From positions 2,691,014 through 2,755,013 of the forward strand of contig NZ_JAFN01000001.1 of the NCBI RefSeq assembly GCF_000526155.1: a DNA stretch of 64,000 bases. The letters run 5' to 3'. The stretch's first letter is position 1; each line of letters begins with the position of its first letter. The translations under genes were made by a program, and so were the position numbers. Of this stretch, positions 46,944-54,132 are shown in pieces. This DNA comes from Deferrisoma camini S3R1 (GTDB lineage: Bacteria; Desulfobacterota; Deferrisomatia; Deferrisomatales; Deferrisomataceae). Below the pieces are notes generated by a model. The model saw only the letters and a list, made by a program, of their open reading frames with translations, did not search any database and was not told where the DNA came from.

Positions 46944-47552
46944 ATGCCCCGACTCGTTCTCGCTTCCGCCTCGCCCCGCCGCCGCGAGCTCCTGGCCGCG
47001 GCGGGGATCGACGCGGCCGTGTTTCCCACGGGGGTGGACGAGACCCTGCCCCCCGACACTCCCCTGGAGGAGGGCCTCCGGAAGGTGGCCCTGCGCAAGG
47101 CCCGGGCGGCCCGGGACGAGTTCCCGGCCGACTGGATCCTCGCGGCCGACACGGCGGTGGTTCTCGACCGGCGGGTGCTCGGAAAGCCGGCGGACCGGGA
47201 AGAGGCCGCCGCCATGCTCCGGGCGCTCTCGGGCCGGAGCCACCGGGTGATCACGGCCGTGGCCCTGCTGGGCCCCGGGGGAGCCGGGGCCGCTCGGACC
47301 TGCACCACCCGCGTGTGGTTCCGGCCCTTGGACGAGGAGCAGATCGCGTGGTACACGGCCCTGCCGGAGCCCTACGACAAGGCCGGGGCCTACGCGATCC
47401 AGGGCAGCGCGGCAGGGTTCGTGGAACGGATCGAGGGCTCGTACACGAACGTGGTGGGGCTGCCCCTGGCGGAGACCCTGGAGATGCTCGGAGGGACGGG
47501 CCTCCTCCCCTGGGAGGCCCCTCGGGCCCCTGCGGGGCCGTCTAGAGACTAG
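46944..47552 (+). CDS. maf: Maf family nucleotide pyrophosphatase
   Basis: A 202-residue enzyme that hydrolyses non-canonical nucleoside triphosphates (dTTP/UTP or m7GTP type). Motifs: LASASPRRRELL at the N-terminus, AADTAVVLD (catalytic Asp), the GKPADREEAAAML helix, and AIQGSAAGFVERIEGSYTNVVGLPL. The AIQG form is typical of the dTTP/UTP pyrophosphatase (YhdE) group. ATG 46944 has GGAGAGGAG upstream. Confidence 0.95.
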   Translation: MPRLVLASASPRRRELLAAAGIDAAVFPTGVDETLPPDTPLEEGLRKVALRKARAARDEFPADWILAADTAVVLDRRVLGKPADREEAAAMLRALSGRSHRVITAVALLGPGGAGAARTCTTRVWFRPLDEEQIAWYTALPEPYDKAGAYAIQGSAAGFVERIEGSYTNVVGLPLAETLEMLGGTGLLPWEAPRAPAGPSRD

Positions 47553-47681
47553 AGACTAGAAAAAGCAAGGGCTTCGGACCGTTGGGCGGGCGCTCCGGCA
47601 GGCCCCACGCCCCCGAGGCTTTGGTGTCGAGGCCCGGGAGCCGCCGGGCCGCCCAGCCGCCCAGCGGACCGAAGGCCCGAA
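47544..47681 (-). repeat. X module copy 3 (inverted)
   Basis: The sequence starts inside the last codons of maf with tctagagactagagactag heptamers. It continues cggaccgttgggcgggcgctccggcaggccccacgcccccgaggctttggtgtcgaggcccgggagccgcc and ends at agcggaccgaaggcccg. It is nearly the exact reverse complement of about 37800-37945. It overlaps the maf 3' end and supplies the last residues of that protein. Confidence 0.9.
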
Positions 47682-47684
47682 AAG

Positions 47685-48392
47685 GTGATGGAGATGGACC
47701 ACACAACCGAGATCGCCGAGCGGTACCGGGCCGTCCTGGAGCGGGTGCGGCGGGCGGCCGAGGCAGCCGGCCGCGACCCCCACGGGATCGTGCTGGTGGC
47801 CGTGTCCAAGAGGATGGGCCCGGAGCGGATCGAGGCGGCGTACCGGGCCGGGGCCCGGGACTTCGGGGAGAACTACGTCCAGGAGGCCCTGTCCAAGGTG
47901 GACCGCTTGCCCCCGGACGCCCGATGGCACATGATCGGCCACCTCCAGTCCAACAAGGCCCGTCGGGCGGTGGAGACGTTCGACTGGATCCACTCGCTGG
48001 ATCGCCCGTCCCTGGGGGACGCGCTCGAGAAGGCGGCCGCGGCCCGCAACCGCACGGTGGACGTGCTGATCCAGGTGAACGTGGGCGGCGAGGCCACCAA
48101 GTCGGGCACCGACGCCGAAGGGGCCCAGGCTCTGCTCGGCCGGGCGGGCCACTGGCCCCACCTGAGGATCCGGGGGCTCATGACGATCCCCCCCTACCGG
48201 CCCGACCCCGAGGAGGTGCGGCCGTACTTCCGGGCCCTGCGCGAGCTGCGGGACCGCCTCCAGGCCGGGGCGCCCCCGGGGGTGCGGCTGGAGCACCTGA
48301 GCATGGGGATGAGCCACGACTTCCCGGTGGCCATCGAGGAGGGCGCCACCATGGTGCGCGTGGGAACGGCGATCTTCGGGGAGCGGGGGTGA
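47685..48392 (+). CDS. PLP homeostasis protein (YggS/PLPBP)
   Basis: A 235-residue fold-type III PLP-binding protein that keeps free PLP and amino acid pools in balance; it has no known catalysis. The PLP lysine is in LVAVSKRMGPERIE; other hallmarks are DFGENYVQEAL, WHMIGHLQSNKARRAV, IHSLDRPSLG and LSMGMSHDFPVAIEEGATMVRVGTAIFG. Starts at GTG 47685, ATG 47688 and ATG 47694 are all possible. The yggS-proC-yggT order is common. Confidence 0.95.
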   Translation: MMEMDHTTEIAERYRAVLERVRRAAEAAGRDPHGIVLVAVSKRMGPERIEAAYRAGARDFGENYVQEALSKVDRLPPDARWHMIGHLQSNKARRAVETFDWIHSLDRPSLGDALEKAAAARNRTVDVLIQVNVGGEATKSGTDAEGAQALLGRAGHWPHLRIRGLMTIPPYRPDPEEVRPYFRALRELRDRLQAGAPPGVRLEHLSMGMSHDFPVAIEEGATMVRVGTAIFGERG

Positions 48393-48404
48393 GCCCAGCG
48401 GGCC

Positions 48405-48485
48405 GAAGTTCCTGGGAAGTTCCGGTAGGCGACGAAGCGGCCCGTTAGCGAAACAGGAACTTCTTGCACCCCCGCCCCAGAGTTT
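48405..48485 (+). repeat. Composite repeat upstream of G element copy 2
   Basis: A gaagttcctgggaagttcc sequence related to the A motif, its partial inverse caggaacttcttgc, and the ccccagagtttcggcggcgggg lead into a G element. Confidence 0.5.
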
Positions 48486-48680
48486 CGGCGGCGGGGCATG
48501 GGGTCTGTTTCCGGCCGCGCGCGAAGCCGGGCATGAGATTCGCCGCGCAGGCACGGGGCAGCAACAATGGTTTCATGGCCGTGCGGCCGGGGACGAACGG
48601 TTTCGCGGTGCGAGCGTTGGAGGCGCTGCGCGGCGAGCTAAGGAGCCGCACGCGGCTCTCCAACAGACCCCATGCCCCCC
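48486..48680 (+). repeat. G element copy 2
   Basis: GGCATGGGGTCTGTTTCC on the left and CAACAGACCCCATGCC on the right pair with each other. A compensating change keeps the outer arm paired (GTCTGTT with AACAGAC here, CCTGCT with AGCAG at 2464), which supports a real structure in DNA or RNA. Confidence 0.85.
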
Positions 48681-48830
48681 GACCGTGAGGTGATACCAAC
48701 GATTGGAAATCAGGTAGGTTTCCAAGCATTCTAGCCTCCTAGCTTTCTAGCGTCCTAGCGGAAGTTACTGGGAAGAGCCTTTCAGCCTTCTAGCGGGCCG
48801 ACGGCCCGAATCAAAACCGAAAAGGACGTA
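48681..48830 (+). repeat. J, K, octamer and A modules before proC
   Basis: The order is ataccaacgattgg (J-like), an inverted K module (ggaaatcaggtaggtttccaagcattc), octamers agcctcct-agctttct-agcgtcct-agc, the A motif GAAGTTACTGGGAAG at 48761-48775, and a short C piece (tagcgggccgacggcccg). The proC SD (aaaagga) follows at once. Confidence 0.75.
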
Positions 48831-48833
48831 GCC

Positions 48834-49643
48834 ATGTCAGCACTGCCACGCATCGCAGTGGTCGGGGTCGGCAACATGGGCGAGGCCCTGGTCAGGGGGC
48901 TCCTGAACGCCGGGGCCGTCCCGCCGGAGCACCTGGTGGGAGCCGAGAGGGTCGAGGCCCGCGCGAACGAGGTGTCCCAGCGATACGAGATCCGGGTCGA
49001 GGCGGACCCGGCCCGGGCGTGCGACGGCGCGGGGATCGTGGTGCTGGCGGTGAAACCCCAGGACCTGGCCCCGGCCCTGGAAGGGATCCGATCGGCCGGC
49101 GGCTCTCCCCTGGTGGTGAGCGTGTGCGCCGGCGTCACCCTGGCCCGCCTGGAGCGAGATCTGCCGGAGGGGACCCCGGTGGTCCGGGTCATGCCGAACA
49201 CCCCGGCCCTGGTCGGGTGCGGCGCCAGCGTATACTGTGCAAACCGGTTCGTCACGTCGGAGCACCGCCGGTGGGTGGAGACGCTCCTGGGAGCGGTCGG
49301 CACCGTGCATGCGGTGGACAAGGAGGAGCTCCTCGACACCGTGACCGGCCTGAGCGGCAGCGGGCCGGCGTACGTGTTCGCGGTGATCGAGGCCCTGGCC
49401 GACGGCGGCGTGCTGATGGGGCTTCCCCGGCCGCTGGCGCGCCACCTGGCCGTGCAGACCGTGCTGGGGGCCGCCAGGCTGGCCCTGGAGAGCCCGGAGC
49501 ACCCGGCGGAGCTGCGGGACCGGGTCACCTCCCCCGGGGGCACGACCGCCGCGGGGCTGCGGGAGCTCGAGGCCCGGGGGCTTCGCTCCGCCCTGATCGA
49601 GGCGGTGGCCGCGGCCACGGAGCGTTGCCGGGAGCTAGGCTAG
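48834..49643 (+). CDS. proC: Pyrroline-5-carboxylate reductase
   Basis: A 269-residue enzyme for the last step of proline synthesis. Rossmann motif VVGVGNMGEAL, VVLAVKPQDL, VVRVMPNTPALVGCGASVY and the signature TGLSGSGPAYVFAVIEALADGG with VTSPGGTTAAGL. ATG 48834 has aaagga upstream. Its TAG stop is the exact left edge of a TA-flanked insertion. Confidence 0.97.
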   Translation: MSALPRIAVVGVGNMGEALVRGLLNAGAVPPEHLVGAERVEARANEVSQRYEIRVEADPARACDGAGIVVLAVKPQDLAPALEGIRSAGGSPLVVSVCAGVTLARLERDLPEGTPVVRVMPNTPALVGCGASVYCANRFVTSEHRRWVETLLGAVGTVHAVDKEELLDTVTGLSGSGPAYVFAVIEALADGGVLMGLPRPLARHLAVQTVLGAARLALESPEHPAELRDRVTSPGGTTAAGLRELEARGLRSALIEAVAAATERCRELG

Positions 49644-49794
49644 TGTCGTGTTTCCGAAATTTCATGGTTTTCCCAGGGGGTGGGGCTGGGGGCCCCTGCT
49701 TCGCTGAACGGCCTCGCAGGGGCCGTCGCGTTTCGTCGGAGCCCCCAGCCCCACCGCCGCAATCCGCATACTTTTTTTGCGAAACGGAACACTA
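49641..49794 (+). mobile_element. MITE-like element with TA flanks at the proC stop codon
   Basis: A 154-bp unit (both TAs included). The left end TAGTGTCGTGTTTCCG and the right end inverted, TAGTGTTCCGTTTCGC, match in about 12 of 16 positions. Both TAs are followed or preceded by ggc context (aggcTA...TAggct), as expected after TA target duplication by an IS630/Tc1-mariner-type transposase. Inner arms ggtggggctgggggc and gcccccagccccacc are also inverted. Without it the site would read gagctaggctaggctcc, keeping the TAG stop. It has no transposase. Confidence 0.75.
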
Positions 49795-49837
49795 GGCTCC
49801 TGAGGCCGGGGCTCGACGCTACTCACGGAGGCGACAC

Positions 49838-50137
49838 ATGTTCGTGCTGGGCAACTTTCTCCTGGGGCTCGCCCGGGTGCTGGACCTGGTGCTCAACCTC
49901 TACTTCTGGGTGGTCCTGATCCGGGCCCTGCTGTCCTGGGTGAACCCGGACCCCTACAACCCGATCGTGCGGTTCCTCCACCGGGCCACGGACCCCGTGC
50001 TCTACTGGGTGCGCCGGAGGCTGCCGGTGGTGTTCGGGGGCATGGACTTCTCCCCCCTGATCGTGATCCTGGCCATCTACTTCCTGCGGCTCTTCCTGGT
50101 GGGCACGCTGGCCGATCTGGCCCTGCGCCTGCGCTGA
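49838..50137 (+). CDS. YggT family membrane protein
   Basis: A 99-residue inner-membrane protein with two hydrophobic helices (about 8-30, 65-90) and the family motif VLIRALLSWVNPDPYNPIVR. The YggT family is linked to osmotic tolerance and to YlmG-type division proteins. ATG 49838 has cggagg upstream. It precedes divIVA by 12 bp, a link between YlmG-like and DivIVA proteins that is also seen in Gram-positives. Confidence 0.93.
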   Translation: MFVLGNFLLGLARVLDLVLNLYFWVVLIRALLSWVNPDPYNPIVRFLHRATDPVLYWVRRRLPVVFGGMDFSPLIVILAIYFLRLFLVGTLADLALRLR

Positions 50138-50149
50138 CGAGGTGTCCCC

Positions 50150-50647
50150 ATGCGCCTGACCCCGGCCGACGTGATGGAACAGACGTTCCGGACCACCTTC
50201 CGGGGGTTCGACCCGGTGGAGGTGGACGCCTTCCTCCAGCGGATCGCGGACGAGTTGGAGCACCTTCGGGAGGAGCGGGACCGGCTGGCGCTGGAGCTCG
50301 AGGAGGAGAAGAAGGCCCGCCGCACCCTGGAGGAGGCGCTGGCCGCCGCCCGGACCCTGCAGGAGGGGATCCTGACGAAGGCCCGCCAGGAGGCAGAGCT
50401 CGTCGAGGCCCAGGCCCGGCAGCGGGCCGACCGGATCCTGGCCGAGGCCAACGAGGAGCTCCTGCGGGTACGGCGCGAGATCGAGACCCTGCGCCAGCGC
50501 TGGACCCTGTGGCTCGCCGAGGCCGAGGGTCTGGCCCACACCCTGCTGGCATGGGTGAAGGAGCGCAAGGACCGGCCGCCCCAGGCCCCCGAGCTCATCA
50601 CGAACTGCGAAGAAGGGTCCGAGGACGATTCCGGTGCCGATGCGTGA
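50150..50647 (+). CDS. divIVA: DivIVA-domain protein
   Basis: A 165-residue coiled-coil protein. The N-terminal membrane-binding and curvature-sensing motif is clear: MRLTPADVMEQTFRTTFRGF and DPVEVDAFLQRI. A long coiled coil (about 30-125) follows, then a short acidic tail. DivIVA recruits partners to negatively curved membranes. It overlaps the start of yggU by 14 bp. Confidence 0.93.
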   Translation: MRLTPADVMEQTFRTTFRGFDPVEVDAFLQRIADELEHLREERDRLALELEEEKKARRTLEEALAAARTLQEGILTKARQEAELVEAQARQRADRILAEANEELLRVRREIETLRQRWTLWLAEAEGLAHTLLAWVKERKDRPPQAPELITNCEEGSEDDSGADA

Positions 50648-50927
50648 GGTCCCCGGCGGGGTGGAGATCGACCTGTGGGTCCAGCCCCGGTCCAGCAAGA
50701 CGGCGGTGGCGGGCCAACAGGGCGACGCGATCAAGATCCGGGTGGCGGCGCCGCCGGTGGAGGGCAAGGCCAACGCCGAGCTCGTACGGTTCCTGGCCAA
50801 GCAACTCGGCGTGCCCCGGTCGGCGGTGGAGGTGGTGCGGGGCGAGACCGGCCGCCGCAAGACGGTCCGGATCGCCGGGGTCACCGCTGCCGACGCACAA
50901 GCCCGACTGGGGGCTCCACCCCGGTGA
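50634..50927 (+). CDS. YggU/UPF0235 (DUF167) family protein
   Basis: A 97-residue protein of unknown role. It has the family pattern IDLWVQPRSSKTAVAG, KIRVAAPPVEGKANAEL and RGETGRRKTVRI. Starts at GTG 50634 and ATG 50640 both overlap divIVA. Its last 47 bp overlap the convergent DUF488 gene. Confidence 0.93.
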   Translation: MPMREVPGGVEIDLWVQPRSSKTAVAGQQGDAIKIRVAAPPVEGKANAELVRFLAKQLGVPRSAVEVVRGETGRRKTVRIAGVTAADAQARLGAPPR

Positions 50928-51318
50928 TCTCCACCTCGGCCCCGAACCGCTCTTGGGCGATCCGCAGCAGGATGCGGCGGTGGCACGCCTTTGCCGGGCC
51001 CTCGTAGCACACGAGGTATACGTCCTCGGTTCCAGACCGGGCCGCGAGCTCTGCCAGGCGCTCCAACGCAGCCCGGTCATTCTCGATCTGACGCCGGAAC
51101 CTCGCCTCGTAGTCGCACTGCACGAAGGCCCGGTTGTGCGCCGCTTCCGAACCCCGGCCGAGCCGCTTCTCCAGGGCCTTCTTCCTCTCCAGGAACTCCC
51201 GGAGCAGCTCGGAAGACGGCGCGAGCTCGTCGTTGCCCCGGCCCCGGTTCACCAGCACCCGCCGGTCCCGTGGGATCCCCAGCCGTTTGAGATCCGCGAT
51301 GCTCGCCTCCCGCAGCAC
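50881..51318 (-). CDS. DUF488 family protein
   Basis: A 145-residue protein. Its C-terminal half has the diagnostic VYLVCYEGPAKACHRRILL (two Cys plus His), and near its start IADLKRLGIPRDRRVLVNRG. The family has no settled function. I choose GTG 51318 because AAGGAGG lies eight bases upstream. It is convergent with and overlaps yggU by 47 bp, so one strand codes for both C-termini. Confidence 0.82.
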   Translation of the reverse strand: MLREASIADLKRLGIPRDRRVLVNRGRGNDELAPSSELLREFLERKKALEKRLGRGSEAAHNRAFVQCDYEARFRRQIENDRAALERLAELAARSGTEDVYLVCYEGPAKACHRRILLRIAQERFGAEVEITGVEPPVGLVRRQR

Positions 51319-51411
51319 GTGGTGCGCCTCCTTCCATTGCACGGACCCGCTCCCCCCTCTACACTTGCCTCCCTTTTCCACTTCCACCCCTACTCGCCGG
51401 CTAGCCTTTTG

Positions 51412-52260
51412 ATGACCCTCTCCCCCGGCCAGCGGAAAATGGTGCTGGCCACGTTCCTGTTTACCCTGATGGGGATGCTGGTCAAGCATCTCCGGCCGAT
51501 CCCGGCCCACGAGGTGGTGTTCTTCCGGGCCTGGGTGTCCCTGGTGGCGTGTGGGTGGATGCTCCGCCGGGTCGGCCGAAGCCCCTGGGGCTCCCACCGG
51601 GGGCTCCTGCTGACCCGGGGCGCGGCCGGGACCGGGGCCCTGCTGCTGTACTTCTACACCCTCCAGCGCATGCCCCTGGCCACGGCGGTCACGGTGCAGT
51701 ACCTGTCGCCCCTGTTCACCGTGGCCCTATCGGGCCTGTGGCTACGCGAACCGGCCAGCCGGCGGCAGTGGGGATGGTTTCTGCTCTGTTTCGCCGGGGT
51801 GGCCCTGATGAAGGGGTTCGACCCGCGGGTCGGGCTGGGCGTGCTCGGGCTGGGGCTCACGGCCTCGGTGCTCGCCGGGGTGGCCTACAACCTGGTGCGG
51901 AGGCTGGCCGGCCTGGAGGACCCCCTGGTGGTGATCTTTTACTTCCCCCTGGTCACCCTTCCGCTGGTGGGCCCCTACACACTGACCCACTGGGTGTGGC
52001 CCCGAGGGATGCAGTGGGTGTGGCTGGTGGCCGTGGGGCTGCTGACCCAGGCCGCCCAGGTGCAGATGACCCGTGCCTACCACCTGGAGCCGGCATCCCG
52101 GGTGAGCCATCTCACGTACCTCGGGTCGGTGTTCGCCCTGGGGCTGGGCTACCTGGTGTTCGGCGAGAACTTACCCCTCGGCGCCCTGGCCGGCATGGCC
52201 CTGGTGCTCCTGGGCCTGGTGCAGGCCACCCGTGCGGGGAAAAGCCCGGATCGGTCCTGA
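51412..52260 (+). CDS. EamA/DMT-family transporter
   Basis: A 282-residue membrane protein with ten predicted helices in two EamA halves. Starts MTLSPGQRKMVLATFLFTLM; the first half contains PAHEVVFFRAWVSLVACGWM and LQRMPLATAVTVQYLSPLFT, the second SRVSHLTYLGSVFALGLGYL. DMT permeases export metabolites such as amino acids; the substrate is unknown. The SD is poor. It reads away from DUF488, so the 93-bp gap may hold both promoters. Confidence 0.9.
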   Translation: MTLSPGQRKMVLATFLFTLMGMLVKHLRPIPAHEVVFFRAWVSLVACGWMLRRVGRSPWGSHRGLLLTRGAAGTGALLLYFYTLQRMPLATAVTVQYLSPLFTVALSGLWLREPASRRQWGWFLLCFAGVALMKGFDPRVGLGVLGLGLTASVLAGVAYNLVRRLAGLEDPLVVIFYFPLVTLPLVGPYTLTHWVWPRGMQWVWLVAVGLLTQAAQVQMTRAYHLEPASRVSHLTYLGSVFALGLGYLVFGENLPLGALAGMALVLLGLVQATRAGKSPDRS

Positions 52261-52261
52261 C

Positions 52262-52542
52262 GTCGGTCGTTGGTCGTCGGTCGGGGCCTTCGGCCCGCTA
52301 GGCAGCTAGGCGGCCAGGCGGCTCCCGAACCGTTCCAGAGCTCGGGGGCATGCCTGTAACACTCGGAAATCAGATAAGCTTTCAAACCCCATGACGCCCC
52401 AGCCTCCCAGCGTCCTAACGGAAGTTACATGGAAGCATCGTCAGGCCCCTGGGGGGCCCTACAACCCGCGGCGTAACCGGACGCCTTCCCGCGGCGGCGG
52501 GGGGCCTGTTTCCGGCCGTGCGTGAGTGCAGCATCCGACTTA
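52262..52542 (+). repeat. Composite intergenic repeat (heptamers, C, K, A, G-like end)
   Basis: The order is heptamers cggtcgttggtcgtcggtcgg, C core ccttcggcccgctaggcagctagg with aggcggct, a gagctcgggggcatg junction, an inverted K module (ctgtaacactcggaaatcagataagctttcaaac), part octamers, the A motif GAAGTTACATGGAAG (52421-52435), a ccctggggggccctacaac block as at 6396, and a G-element left end (ggcggcggggggcctgtttccggccgtgc). Confidence 0.8.
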
Positions 52543-52654
52543 CGCTGCATCCGTCACTCAGCCCGGGGGACGAGGCGTTTCAGCGGATCTTATTGCGAGA
52601 CTGCCCGGAAGCGAAGCCGACCGGGCACGCGGTGGCTGAGTGCCGGATGCAGCG
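52543..52654 (+). repeat. 112-bp element with 21-bp terminal inverted repeats
   Basis: CGCTGCATCCGTCACTCAGCC on the left is matched at 20 of 21 bases by the inverse of GGCTGAGTGCCGGATGCAGCG on the right. Inside is a second hairpin (gcccgg ... ccgggc). It interrupts what would otherwise be a G element, so it probably inserted into it. Confidence 0.75.
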
Positions 52655-52780
52655 ACCATAGGAGCCACGCCCGGCGCTCCAATAGGCCCCCCGCCGCCGG
52701 GTTGGCGAGAGCCACTTGCCCTGGGGGGGCCAGGAGACCGTAGACCGAAGAGCGTGGACCGAAGTTACTGGGAAGCCCCC
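52655..52780 (+). repeat. G-like right end, heptamers and A motif
   Basis: After a worn G right end (gctccaataggccccccgccg) come gaccgtagaccgaagagcgtggaccga (7-bp units) and the A motif GAAGTTACTGGGAAG at 52761-52775. No gene is seen in 52261-52878. Confidence 0.65.
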
Positions 52781-52802
52781 CTCGTGGCACGCTTGCGCCA
52801 TC

Positions 52803-52830
52803 TTGGTAACACGCACGTTTCTGGTATAAG
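52803..52830 (+). promoter_or_regulatory. Sigma-70 promoter for the S51-CysS/GT4/PIG-L operon
   Basis: TTGGTA, a 16-bp spacer, TATAAG. It begins 23 bp after the last repeat and lies about 50 bp before the first start codon. Confidence 0.6.
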
Positions 52831-52878
52831 TTGTGGCCTTCCCCTGCATCGCCCCAACGGTCGGGAGACGATCGACGC

Positions 52879-54132
52879 ATGGATTCGTCGCAAACCGAGG
52901 ACGCACGCCCTCCCCGAGGCGTGGTGGCCCTGATGGGCTCCGGCGAGCTCACCGCCACCATGGTGGAGGTGCACAAGGCGCTGCTTCGCCGGCTGGGTGA
53001 CCGGCCCAGGGCCGTGTTCCTCGACACCCCTGCCGGGTTCCAGCTGAACGCGGACCAGATCGCGGAGAAGGCCCAAGCCTACTTCCGGGAGCGGGTCGGC
53101 CACCCCCTGGGGGTGGCGTCGTTCCGGCGGAAGGGCCTGCCCCCCCTCGAGGTGGCGGAGGCGTTTCGGACGCTGCGGGCGGCCGACTACGTGCTGGTGG
53201 GCCCTGGCAGCCCCACCTATGCCCTGCGCCACTGGAAGGGCACGCCGGTCCCGGACATCCTGGTGGAGCGGGTCCGGTCAGGGGGCTGTCTGGCGGCCGC
53301 CAGCGCGGCGGCGCTCACCGTGGGTCGGTACACCCTGCCCGTGTACGAGATCTACAAGGTAGGCGAGGAACCCGCCTGGGTCGATGGCCTCGACCTGTTG
53401 GGCCGCCTCGGCCTCGATCTGGTGGTGGTGCCCCACTGGAACAACGCCGAGGGCGGCACCCACGACACCCGGTTCTGCTACATGGGCGAGCCCCGGTTCC
53501 GGGCGCTCGAGGCCCAACTGCCGCCTGCGCAAGGGATCCTGGGGATCGACGAGCACACCGCGGTGATCCTGGACTTCGGCGCCGGTCGGGCCGAGGTGCG
53601 GGGGCTGGGGGCCGCGACCCTGCGCCGGGACGGGCGGGAGAGTCGGTTCCCCAGCGGCCGCGCGTTTCCGTTGGAAGCCCTGGGTCCCGGTGCGGCTCCC
53701 GGCGAGGCGGTCCCCATCGACGCCGCCCCGCCGGAGCCCGGGCCCGCGGCCGGGCAGCCCGGTTTCTGGGATCGGGTCCGCAGCCTGGAGGAGGCCTTTC
53801 ACCGGGCCCTGGCCGACGGGGACGCCCGGGGCGCGGTGCAGGCCGTGCTGGACCTGGACCGGTGGGTGATGGAGGCCTCGGACGAGTCCGACCGGGTCGA
53901 GGCCCGGGAGGTGCTCCGGGAGGCCATGGTCTCCCTGGGCGCGGAGCTGGCGACGAGGCCGGCCAGCCGGGAGGCGTGCCTCGCCCCCCTGGTGGAGGAC
54001 CTGGTCCGGGTTCGGGAACGGTTCCGCCGCGAGGGGCGGTGGGCCGAGGCCGACGCCCTGCGCGAGGCCCTGGGCCGGACCGGCGTCACGGTGGAGGACA
54101 CCCCGGAGGGGCCCCGGTGGCGGTGGGAATGA
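52879..54132 (+). CDS. Peptidase S51-like domain fused to a cysteinyl-tRNA synthetase-like tail
   Basis: A 417-residue fusion. Residues 14-280 are a class I glutamine-amidotransferase-like fold of the S51/cyanophycinase type: VLVGPGSPTYALR, GGCLAAASAAALTVG (candidate nucleophile Ser142, with the flanking Gly residues replaced by Ala) and GIDEHTAVILDFG. Residues 295-417 resemble the C-terminal helical part of CysS: LEEAFHRALADGDARGAVQA, then RFRREGRWAEADALREALGR and GVTVEDTPEGPRWRW. No HIGH/KMSKS catalytic domain is present. Start ATG 52879; the next gene overlaps by four bases. Function unknown. Confidence 0.8.
   Translation: MDSSQTEDARPPRGVVALMGSGELTATMVEVHKALLRRLGDRPRAVFLDTPAGFQLNADQIAEKAQAYFRERVGHPLGVASFRRKGLPPLEVAEAFRTLRAADYVLVGPGSPTYALRHWKGTPVPDILVERVRSGGCLAAASAAALTVGRYTLPVYEIYKVGEEPAWVDGLDLLGRLGLDLVVVPHWNNAEGGTHDTRFCYMGEPRFRALEAQLPPAQGILGIDEHTAVILDFGAGRAEVRGLGAATLRRDGRESRFPSGRAFPLEALGPGAAPGEAVPIDAAPPEPGPAAGQPGFWDRVRSLEEAFHRALADGDARGAVQAVLDLDRWVMEASDESDRVEAREVLREAMVSLGAELATRPASREACLAPLVEDLVRVRERFRREGRWAEADALREALGRTGVTVEDTPEGPRWRWE

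Noticed and set aside
52439-52740. Integron attC or retron-like structure
   Set aside because: The inverted repeats suggested it, but there is no core GTTRRRY site, no integrase and no reverse transcriptase. A decayed G element with an inserted 112-bp inverted-repeat unit explains the sequence better.
52779-52800. Sigma-54 promoter at TGGCACGCTTGC
   Set aside because: The GG and GC blocks are only a few bases apart, while -24/-12 promoters need TGGCAC-N5-TTGC. A sigma-70 match lies directly downstream.
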